64,000 nt of DNA from Nilaparvata lugens (taxonomy: Eukaryota; Arthropoda; Insecta; Hemiptera; Delphacidae): the NCBI RefSeq assembly GCF_014356525.2, contig NC_052508.1, forward strand, positions 43,689,858 through 43,753,857. The letters are read 5' to 3'. The notes beneath the pieces are model-generated. The model ran no database searches. It saw only the letters and a list, made by a program, of their open reading frames with translations, and was not told the origin of the DNA. This document shows, in pieces, positions 23,801-35,800 of this stretch (position 1 is its first letter; the number at the start of each line of letters is the position of its first letter). Both the position numbers and the translations under genes were made by a program.

Positions 23801-26800
23801 ACTCTTCTTTCCCAATTCTGAATTACATAGTACTGTCATTTACCCATGCTTCATAAGGAAATATTGCTCTCTCCCAGTCCAGATGTTTGGCGGTATTCAA
23901 AAAGTGTTTTCTTTTTTGTAAAAATTGGAACTTGCAAGTGTTCAATGCAAAATTTTATCTTTTTATAAGTTAATAAAAGTTTTAAAAATGCATTTTTAAA
24001 ATTTTAAATTCTCGGCAAAAGTTATCCAATTGATGCTGTAATATTGTGAACTGTTCACGTTGAACAGAAATTTGTTCTTCATCCATCGTGGTGGATAACT
24101 TGAGTAACTAGGTAATTTTTAGTTAACTTTTACTCACATGAAATATCTGTAAAAATGCTTGCTGTTGTTGATCACGTCGGGGTCACCAAAATAGGAATTT
24201 AATTTGTTGCTTTTCTATGTTAAAATTGATTAAATGAAACTAGATGAATGATGAAAAATTTTTAATGTTGGAATGACAAAATAGAACTCTAGATAAAATT
24301 TGAAATAAACTGTTACAAGTGATAAACAAACTATACCAGTTGGAAATATCACAGGTGGCAATCATATGATTCGCTACACAAATTAGTTTTGTAAACGTTT
24401 AATAGATATTTTAATAATAGTATTTGTAATATAGGATGACTGACCAAGTGAGGCAGCTTGTTGGCCCGCCATTGTCCCGGCCAATCCAGCAGGCAGCATA
24501 CCCATCTGCTGGCCTGGCTGGGAAGATAGGGCACCGACGAGTGGCCCCCCCTGCTGAGGACCCGGCACCCCTGGTCCACCACCACCCGGCCCACCAGGAC
24601 CCGCCCCCACACCCACTTGGCCGCCTCCGGGCCCCCCCGGCCCCCCGCCACCTTGCCTCATCAGCGCCTGAGTTGACTTCTGCTGTTGAATCACTTTGCG
24701 CAGTCGGTCGACGAAAGCCACCTAACCAAACAAACAATTGCATTTATCTGTTGTTGTTCGATTTTAGGCAAAATAAAAAGTGAATAACTGGGGAACTACA
24801 TAATAGAAAAACTTATTTTTAGACACAAAATTACACAATACCCTTAGAAGTTCTCAATTCGGAATATCTTTTTATTATTATAAATAATTTTATTATTCAA
24901 TATTAAACTATCATATTTATTACACTTTATTCTCACTTTTTGTTTCTATTTTTATTATATCTGTATATTTTTTATTGTATTTCTATTTTCTGCTAACGAC
25001 GTGGTTAAGTGGTAGGAATCCAATATCTGCTGAAGAAAGACTTGTAATTAAAAATTAATTACAAAGTTTAAAAGTTTGTGTTTCTTTAATGGTTCTTAAT
25101 TTTTTAATACCTATCTCAATATTATTCATTACAAATGGTAATTGAGTGGAATATTTCTAATTAATAAATCAATTCAAGCCATCTAAATTCAAAATTAGAA
25201 GTTTTCATGTTTATTTTTAACTAAAATTTTATAAAAATTGTACACGTGAAATTCTAACCTTATCTTGAACTTTGTCACCTATAAATTTGGAAGAAAAATA
25301 GCACAAGGACTACCTTATTATTTTATCTACCAATGTTATTACATAAGTGTCATTTTCATTGTAAATAAATAAATAACACTAAGGTAACCATATTTCACAG
25401 AAAATATGAATGAAATGGATTAGAATAGCCTTACTTTTGATTTCAAAGTGCAATAGATGAATGTCCTCTTTTGAATAATCAAATAATACACATTACAGGA
25501 GGATTTTGGCAAACATTACATTACTATTCCAGTGTACTAGATGGTGGGAAAATGTAGTAGAACAAGTGCATTATTATGCACAAGAGTAGACCACTATATT
25601 ATGTACATTATAATATATTTACCACATATAGTATGTACATTAGTAGGGCACTCGCACGTTGACGCTTTGACCCTCCGCTTGTAGACGCCCCAAAAACAAA
25701 CCAGCTTGTTCCAAAGTTTGACACCACGCTCGGCTCTGCGAGTAGACGCTTCCAGTGTGTTTTAGCTCATTACTTAACATTATATTGTTCACGACGCTCC
25801 TCAACGCCACGCCACGCTCCGCTTTCAGTGTGGTTGTACCCTTACTGTGACAACGAGATCTTTCAGCAGATCCGCTATCTTCATAGAAAAGTAGTAGGTT
25901 TGAATCGCAAAGTTTAGTGTCTATTGGGTTTGTTGTGGCTGAGAAGTTGGTTTGTTCATTTAATATGCATTGTATACAATATGTAGACAATATATATTGT
26001 CTATAATATGTATTCTACTTGTTTACGAGTAAAACCATGAAGATGGCGGACCTGACGAAAGATCTCGTTGTCACAGTAAGTGAATGAATCCATTTATTGA
26101 ATAAATCTATCTGCTACTCATTCTATTGTATAGAATTATTGTATTATAGTTGTGTCAAAATATTGTCTTTACTTTTGACTTGACACAACTAAAGACAATA
26201 TTTTTTACTTGCAATATGACAATACTTCCGCTACAGGCTACACACCACACAGCCACTTCCCACACTTTGTTGGATCTTGTCTGTTTGTGATGCTGATGCT
26301 GTGAAGAGTCATGGACAGGTGCCAGTGCCGGGTCTCTCAGTTCATGATCTGGTTTATTGCATTTATGCTGTGAAAGCCCCCAAGTCACAAGCAAGAATCA
26401 TAAGATACCGTGATTATAAGAATATTAACTACTCGGAGTTGTTTGCTGACCTTTTCACTGTTCCTTGGCATTATGTTGTCGTGGCTGCTACTATTGATGA
26501 GAAGCTGGAAGTATTCCAACAAATTATGTGCGAGCTGTTCAATAAACATGTGCCGATGAGGTGCAAAAAGGTAACTAGGAGACCAGCTCCCTGGATAACA
26601 CCGGACATACGTCAGCTTATGAACGAGCGTGACAAAAAATTCCGCTTGGCTAAGAGATGTGGGTGTCCAATGATGTTTGCAGAGTACAAAAGGCTTAGGA
26701 ATCGTTGTAAGCTGAGGATACGAAATTCGAAATCCCATTACTTTCGAGCCCTACTGACAGACAATCGTTCCTCTGCAAGTGTCTGGAGAACCGTGAAAAG

Positions 26801-29800
26801 TATGGGGTTGGGTAAAGAGAAGAAACTGCCTAACATTACTCATAGCCTTGAAGAGCTCAACTCTTTTTTCTGCAATGTCCCAGTCAGTGATGAGGGTGCC
26901 CGTGCATATGCAGACACTCTCCGAGTAAACGCTCTAGAAAATGAGTTCGAATTTTCTGAAGTTTCGGAACTTCAAGTTTTCCACTGCCTAAACAGGATCA
27001 GAAGCAATGCAGTTGGTGAGGACTCTCTTCCTATAAAGTTCATAAGAGATACTCTTCCTGTCACTCTTCCTTATATAACACATTTGTATAACTTTTCACT
27101 TCTATCTTCCATTTTTCCAACCTACTGGAAATACTCAGCCGTCTTACCCCTCAATAAAATACCAAATCCCGTTTCACCGTCTGACTTCAGGCCCATACAT
27201 ATTCTCTCATCCCTTTCTAAGGGTTTAGAGAGGGTAGTGCATCAGCAGGTTAATAATTATCTTACAATGAACAATTCTCTAAGTGATTTTCAATCTGGTT
27301 TTAAGAAAGGCCACAGTACCACCACTGCATTGCTTTGTGTGACTGAGGATATTCGTAGAGCGATGGATGGAAGACTGGCTACTCTGCTAGTGCTGATAGA
27401 TTTCAGTAAAGCTTTCGATTGCGTCTACCACCCTCTCCTGTTGAAAAAACTGAGGAATTTGGGGTTCTCCACTCATGTAGTGGATTGGTTTGGTTCCTAC
27501 CTGAGTAACAGGTGCCAATCTGTTAAGTACAATGGGTTCTCATCTGGCTATCACATTTTAGGGAGGGGCGTTCCCCAGGGGTCTGTACTTGGGCCTCTTT
27601 TGTTCAGTATATATATAAATGATGTAACCAATATCTTCAGATTCTCCAAACAGCACCTATATGCCGATGACCTGCAATTGTACATCCACTTTGACTTGAA
27701 CGACTTTACTGCTACAGTTGACAATATGAATAGTGAACTTGAGACTCTTACGGACTGGACTTTGAAACATGGACTTAGAATTAATGAAACGAAATCCAAG
27801 GCAATAATTATTGGCTACACTAAACTCATGACTCGCCGAGGTTTCAACTTTGATAATGGACCATACATCAAAATAAACGACATCAATTTGAATTACAGTG
27901 ACTTTGTTACAAATCTGGGACTGACAATAGACAAAACACTCGACTGGACGAAACAAATCAACACCACCTGTAATAAGGTATTTGCAGGTATCCACTCGCT
28001 TAAGTGACTTCATTCCACTTCATGTGAAAGTGATGCTGGTTAAGTCATTAATTTTCCCATACTTCTCTTACGGTGACATTGTGATCAATGACATGACTGT
28101 GGCCTTGTCTGAGCGACTGCAGAGGGCTCAGAACTATTGCATCCGGTTCATCTTCAATCTAAGAAGAGATGATCATATCACCCCATTTTTCCAGCAACTA
28201 CATGTGCCAAAACTCAAGAAAATGAGGGAGTATCACATTCTGATGCTGCTTCATGACCTTTTGCATGTAAAAACCCCAGGTTATTTGGCACATAAATTTG
28301 TTTTTATTGGAGATCGTAGTGTGAGAGGTACCAGGCAGGGCTCCCAACTATTGGTTATTCCAAATCATAGAACATCTATGTATAATAAATCATTCCATGT
28401 ATCAGCTTGTCGGATCTGGAATCTGTTGCCTCCAACTGTGAAGAGTATTGGCGATCGAGCTCTGTTTGGCGCGGCAGTATTGAATTGGCTGGGATCTGGT
28501 GGCGCAGATTAGGCTTGGGTCGGGTTCAGCTTTATTTTTATTGTCTATTTACATTGTATCAATCTACATGAATTTAACTCATTTCCACCTTTTATGCAAC
28601 TACAGATACAAAAATATTTCATCTTAATATATTGTTTTGATAATTATTATACTTTGTAAAATCTTTATTTTTAGGGTTGTTTTGTGTGCATGTGTGAGTG
28701 AATGGCAACTTGATAAGATCTTCATTTCTGATAGGTTTTCCTATAGATTTATCTAGTGGAATTTGAAATATTGTTTCCAATTGTATAAATAAATAAAGTT
28801 TAAAATTCTCTTTTATTATATGTTATTGTATTTTGATTAATAGTTTTATTTACTTATATATTAATCTTATGTAATCTTATTACATAATATGTAATCTATT
28901 TTTTCTGTTCTTATGTAAATTTGTCTTCTTTTGTAAAGGGTTGTGTGGCAGAGAGGATCAGGAGTCCTAATTCCGCCCTAATAAAGGCATATAATCAATC
29001 AATCAAATCTATCTAATAACAGAAAAGTGATTCAAAAGTAAGCAGTTCGTGATGGAAAAGAAAATTGAAGTAAAACTTGTCCATCCAATTTTTTGGCAGG
29101 GAGGAAATCTATAATTGGAGAAGATTAGGAAAGAATGGAAATGGATAGCCGTGAGATGTTTTATTATTGAAATGACTTTGATAATGGATTAGTTTTATGA
29201 TGGATAGAAAATTTGAACAGAGTGAATTGAGAATTTTATAGAATTACAAATAGTTTTTGTAATTACAATATTAATAATACTGAATTTTAATAGTTTACCA
29301 GTATTCATTACTTTACAGTTTGCAGAAGTCTTCGGTGTAGACGATAGCAAATAATTTGGATTTTTATTTAATAACTTTATAATGGTGATAATATTGAAAC
29401 GGAATACTATAGGATTGTGTTTTCTTCGTAATTGTTTTTATAGATTTGATTGTTTTTATTCAAAAAAGTGTAGGATTAAGATATTAGATATTAAGACTCA
29501 AATGATTATAAAGTTGAATTTTCAGCATCGTGAGAGATTTATTTTTCAGTTGAAAAATCGTTTTCTTATAGGAAGATTTTGCTAACTTGCGTCCGGGAAG
29601 ACAGCCAGTTTTCAATTTTATGCAGGGTTGAAATATTCTCACAATACTGTATTTCCATTAGGGATAGAGAATACTCTAGTATTTGAGAACATTTAAAAAC
29701 TGGCATATTCTTTTCTCACGGTGATGATGGCAATGTCCACAGAAATGTGCTGTCTCCACATGAACGGTCATCTCGTTGGTGGAGAGGGAGCATAATTTGG

Positions 29801-32800
29801 AAAGGGCAGTCCAATCACATTGAAATTTAGAGGTAGCCTCGAGCCTCTCAAATGGGAGTTTTCTCACTTCCAATATATTGAGAATTTGGCGAAAAGTAAT
29901 TGTACGAAATTTTAAAAATGTTTCTTTCAGGCGATTTTATGAATAATTTTTGGATTAATTGGAAATGTTGCAAATTGTTTAGTGATAATGTCAGTGAGTC
30001 TTAATATTGTAAAAATGTTAACCGCAAAGGATTAATAATTTTAAAGATGGTGAGTGCCATTATATATTTTCTATTTCATGGTAATCACCCTAGTTGACCG
30101 ACCCCCTGAATATTTGCAATTAGCTGTGGAGTTGTATTATTTGAAGAACTAGTAGTTACTATATTAAAATGGAGAAAGATCGCACACATTTGATAAAATC
30201 TTACTGAAAAGCAAAGAGGCGGAATTTATTATAAATTTATCCAAATTTGTAAAATGTTTTTACAGTTTGTTTTGTTCAAAATTAAAATGAGATAAATTCA
30301 CTCAATAAGTTAAATCATTTAAATTTTCAAACATAATACTGCACTTCAATTGTGTAGCTAAACTTCTATTAAAAAAATGTAAAGAAAAGCATTACCTGAT
30401 CATTGGGAATAAATCCGAGATAAGCGCGCTTCTCAGCCGTGTAGAGCAGAATGAGCACCTTGGGGTCGTACATGGTGGGAGGTGAAATGCTGGTGAAGTG
30501 CACACAGCCGGCAAAGCCAGAGCTCATCACTTTCGTCAGCGAGTCCAGTGCCTATAACCACGTATTTCAATATAGTTTATTAAAACTAACATGAATAGGT
30601 TGGTCAAACTGAATGACAAAAAAAAGATTAAATTCATACACAGTAATAAATAACTATCATGATCAGTATGTTTTCATCAATAATATGATAATATCAATTA
30701 TCAATAGTATGATATGCCTGTTGTCTTGTTTAAAGAACTAGAAGTTACTTCTACTGCCTGTTTTCTTCTCTCAATCATATTGTTGTGTAATATAATGATT
30801 TGTGATTGTCAATAAATGATATAATATTATATCTTAAACAGTATAAATAAAGCAGTTGTTGGTGAACGAAAAAGAAAACATGAATCACACAAATAGTATG
30901 TGAATCCAAAAGCTAGTACCGACAGTACGAGACAACAATAATATTAAGCTTACTGTCATCAATCATTTGGTTTAATGCTAGAGTAGTTCCTTTTTCAGAG
31001 TTCTGAATGAAGCTATAGTGAGGTGAAGGTTATAATGGCGGTGGAGAAAGATAGGAGAACAAAGTTGCCGATTCTCTGCCTTTCCACTGCCTTATACAGA
31101 CGATAGCTGATACCAGTATATCTGATGTAATATTAACTGTTAATTCTTGTTCAGAATAATCGATTATATTTCATTTGTCAAGAAAATATATTTTTCGATC
31201 ATTTATTATTAATAATAATGTAATCATTATCGTTATTAATAAATTTTTATAATATTGAGATTGAATATCTTGTAAATTAATTGGATTTTTACATTATTGA
31301 AAAACTATTTGGCAACGTTGCGAAGCTAGAAAAAGATAGTGCTATATGCTTGTCGAATGCAAAGGATAGACAAGGTTAAAAACAACAATGTTAATCACAT
31401 AATGCCATTATAACGTGGACCTCACTATAGTCAATGTGTAATCGATGTTTAGTCAAAATGTCACGGAAAACTTGAGAATTTTACAGAAACCAATGGAGGA
31501 CTTTTGGCAGATTTGTATTCCCAGAATAATTTGTTCACTTACAAAACGGCAAATGGCTACATATTTACTTCATAATTATAAACATTGAACTAAAACAAGA
31601 ATTACAAACAAAAAACAATAAGAATTAGTAAGTTGACCAGTTAGGTGTGGAGAGTAACATGCCTCGCACTGCTGCGGATGGAAGAGGACGGACTTTGAGT
31701 TCTTGAGGTAGGCGCCGCCAATGTTGCCGATGAGCTGCTTGGGCATGAGTTGCATGATGAGCTTGGGCGGCCAGTTGTCGGTCTTGAGCTCCTGCTCGCT
31801 GCCGTCCTTGGAGTTGGCCGACACCTGGCAGGGCACGTGACGCGTCTGTTTCTGGTTGTCGTTCGGCCCCTTCGCCTTCTCCACCCACTCCACAATGCCC
31901 TGCCATATCGTCTGTCGTTCGCGGCCAGTCTGTACAAACAAACACACATTCATCACATGCCCTATCGACAACACTCTCAACGTAGGTTGAATAACAACCT
32001 ATGGTTTTTATTGTAATCGAATGGTTCTAAGATTAATCTATTAATCAATTAATAATCTATTTACCAGGAAGCATTCCGTCCAAAACTGTATCTCTCCTGA
32101 ATTTTGAAAAAGTTGAAATTTTGGTTTAATATACGCGTTTGGCTCTATCAAATATTCAAAGATAAAAACCTGCGTACAGTGTATATAAAAAAAACTAAAT
32201 TCCATTATTTTTGTTTTGTTTTGTCTCATTGGATACCAGCGGTTCGGATGCATAGTACTTATTAATCATTGTTTATTTCTTTGATAGTATCTATAAAATT
32301 AAGAAACTGGTAATATTTTTGATGTTATTTTTCAAACACAAAACTAAATTTCCTCAATTTCTGTTATTTTTTATCCAAGTAGTTCCAAATTTGTATATAT
32401 TTTTTCATTATCATTGGTTGCTTCCAATAATGATAGTCACAATAGATTAAACAAATATTGAGCCCACTCAAACAAATGGTACATTTTTTATACAAAAAGT
32501 AACTAATAAATTAATCACCTTCAGTTAAACGACAACTCAATTTACAATTACACAAAATACACAAAGTATTCACAAATATATATTAACATACAAAAAACTA
32601 TTGCTTTACGTGACAAATACTTGATACTTCTATAGTCTTCACCAGCAGCCATGGCTGCGGGAATCGTCATTTCGTCTTCCCTTTTGTAGGGGTCGTTTAT
32701 CCCTTATGGTTTGTAGGTGTGCTCGTCTAAAAACTCGTCCAGGCTGTAGAATTGCTTAGGTAGTGCTTTAGTTTCCTGGTGAAGGCTTTCCTGTGTTGGA

Positions 32801-35800
32801 TATTTTTTAGGCTAGATGACAACTGGTTGTAGAGGTGAGGTCCGATGCACATGGGAGACCTACTGTACTTCTGGAGTCTATGCTGTGGGAGGTCTATGTT
32901 CTGTCTGTTTCTAGTGTTGTAACTGTGTCGGTCCGATCTGAGCACTTGAGCTGATTTTTCATATGGATAATAGATTCCAGGATGAACAATGATATAACTG
33001 TGGGGATTTGGTATTTTACGAATAGGGCTCTGCAGTGCTCAATCCTGTCAACTCTCAGTATGGTTGTTATAGCCCTCTTTTGTACCCGGAGTATCCTCAC
33101 TAGGTTTGCTTGAGCTGAGGATCCCAAGGCAGTTAGTTATATCTTAAGTGTGAGGCAAAGAGTGAGTGATAGGCCACAAAAGCTGTGCCTTCGTCGGATA
33201 TATTACGTATTCTTCTGATTACATAGACTGCTGACGAGAGTTTTTTTTACATAATGCATCTGTGTGAGCATGCCAGTTCAGATACTTATCTATTAATATG
33301 CTCGTTCGAATTATTTGATGGAGTGAAATTTATGTGAACTGTTTTGTTTGAAGAAGAAACTCACATTAATTTTTGATAGAAACTTTCAATAGTTTCTCCA
33401 TTGGTTTGTATGTTTCAGATAGGGTTACTTCTTCAACGATTGATACAATATAATTTTTTCTTTAGAGTGCTACTCCCTCCCCACAAGTAAATAATGAGAC
33501 AGAATTCAGCAGCAAGGGTGTACCCAGTGATGTTTGTACTCGAGAGCGCCTCATGTCTAAAGCCATGTTCTGTAAGAATTATTATATCAGGTGTGCATTG
33601 ATTCAATTCTACGAGTATCTGTAGTTTTTCCATTTTATTCTGTAAGCCTCGCTGTATATTGAGATAGTAGACTGTGATTGCATTATTTGTTCTTCTTCTT
33701 TCCGGTATTTTGTTAGATGCATTATGAGAAGTGTTAGCTATATCTGTGTTCTGTATTCCTGTGTGAGCCAGTTTGGGTAAGGCTCCTGGTTTTCAATTCC
33801 CTTCTCAGCTAGTGCATTTATTACTCGCCGTGCCAGTATTTCCGATCCCTCCGCATTTAGGTGAACTCCATCCCATTCTAGGTGTTTTACGTTCAGCATT
33901 CTGGTGTTGTCTACAAAATTTGATTTTAGTTAAGAGCACGTGAATTCTAGAGCTTTGTTTGTTTTTCTCATGAATCGTTCACTTATGTCTCCTTGGGCTG
34001 GTATGGAGGTCACATACCATTTTGTTTGAAGGAACGGTTTAATACCTGTTTCAATTGTCAGCCATAGGGGGCGCATTACATGGTTTGGGGTTTTGGCTCC
34101 CGTGGTATAATTTGCGCCAACAAGGAGAACTTTCTCTGGTAGTGTTTTCTGACCCGCAATAAATCTGCTTACATCCTGAACTTTCCCACCTGGGATCACC
34201 GTTATGTTTGCCTTAATTTTATTAGATTGTTTCATCTGTGTCGATGCTGTAGCAATCGAAGAATCTTTTATCACCAGCGATGTTTCATCTGTAACTACAG
34301 TCCATAGGGCGATGCAGCCTCATTCATCTGTGTTGTCTCTCTCCCATCCGTCGGTTTTTCAGGCATTTGTTTCCTCTTTTCAGCCACCAAGTTGCAGTGT
34401 GCCTCGTTTACTATCACTTGTGCTCCCTCATGTGTACTCATTCTCTCGTGTCATGAGTGATTTGGATCCCTGATGTGGTACGGTGGGCCACAAAAGAGTG
34501 ATTTCATCCTTCAGCTAATTGATGCCGTCAAGCAATATCATGATTATAATAATAATTAATAATATTAATAATAATAATACTAATCAGGATTTGCATCAGG
34601 CTTAACCTATATGATACCTAAGAAAGAGGGTGAACTCAGTCCCAAAGATTACAGGCCCATCACCTGCTTGAATAGTGTATACAAGCTTTTGACCTCCATT
34701 ATCACCACAAAAATTGACAAGCATATTACAGAAAACTGTTTTATTGTCTCAGAACAACTTGGGTGCAAGAAAGGAGCAAAAGGATGTAAGGAGTTGCTAG
34801 TTGTAGACTCCTTCATTGCTTGTCAGGCGAGTGCTAAACAGAGATATCTATCCATTGCCTGGATAGATTATGCGAAAGCCTTTGACTCTGTCCCATACAG
34901 TTGGCTAGTGCATGTTCTCCAACTTTATAAAGTCAGTTCAGGTATTGTCAACTTTTTGAAGCTAGCCATGACTGAGTGGAGTGCCAGGCTGTGTATTGGG
35001 GATGGAGTGGACCAATTTCAAACAGGTGCAATCAAGGTTGTCAGAGGAATTTACCAGGGAGACAGTCTGAGCCCTCTCTGGTTCTGCCTGGCCTTGAATC
35101 CTCTTAGTTTGTTGCTAAGAAATTCCCCATATGGATATAAGTTTGATGTTTCAAGAGAGTTTGCAGTATCACACAGTTTCTATATGGATGACCTGAAACT
35201 ATATGCCAAGTCACCAGAGCAGCTTGAGAATTTGCTTCAGCTAGTCACTACTTTCAGCCAGAGTATCAAAATGAAATTAGGATTGGAGAAGTGTGCAGTA
35301 CTGCATGTGAAGAAAGGTAAAGTAGTAAATACAGCAGAAGGGATGTTGACACTGGAAAATGAAATAGGGCAGTGGCAAATAGAACAGACATATAAATACT
35401 TGGGTGTGCACCAGCATTTGAAAATATCCCGTGTTGAAGAGTTCAGCCGTTTGGAAATTGAATTTAATAGAAGACTAAGTAAAGTCATGAAATCTAAATT
35501 GCCTTCAAAGCATCTGATTAAGGCAATAAATTCTTGGGTTATGCCATCTCTGACCTACAGTTTTCGTGTTCTGAAGTGGTCTGACACTCGTCTGGAACAA
35601 ATGTACAGGCTTGTGAGGACTCATATGACAAAAAACAGGGTGCATCACCCAAGATCATCGATGAGTCGTCTATATATGCCAAGGAAGCTGGGTGGCAGGG
35701 GTTTGTCCAGGGTTTCAGATCTGTGTGCAAAGCAGGAGAAAAGACTAAGAGAGTATTTCATCTATGCTAACACAGATCTCCTCAGGGAAGTGTGCCGATT

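Larger units (their letters stand above)
22957..24378 (-). mobile_element. Internally deleted gypsy LTR element
   Basis: Direct repeats of 187 and 188 bases (22957-23143, 24191-24378) flank about 1 kb. CAAAT lies outside both ends (22952-22956, 24379-24383), a 5-bp target duplication. Just inside the right LTR the minus strand reads TGGTGACCCCGACGTGATC, a classic primer-binding site, and a G-rich tract (GTGGTGGGGGGC) abuts the left LTR. The interior retains only an RNase H scrap. It lies 61 bases from the donor of exon 24445-24721. Confidence 0.9.

Noticed and set aside
25640..25990. A 116-codon minus-strand frame
   Set aside because: It overlaps a GC-richer repeat-like block and has no family features; I could not support it as a gene.
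31641..31949. Alternative minus-strand frames over the ACID exon
   Set aside because: Only the frame with [12 protein letters not shown] matches MED25; the others are low-complexity shadows.
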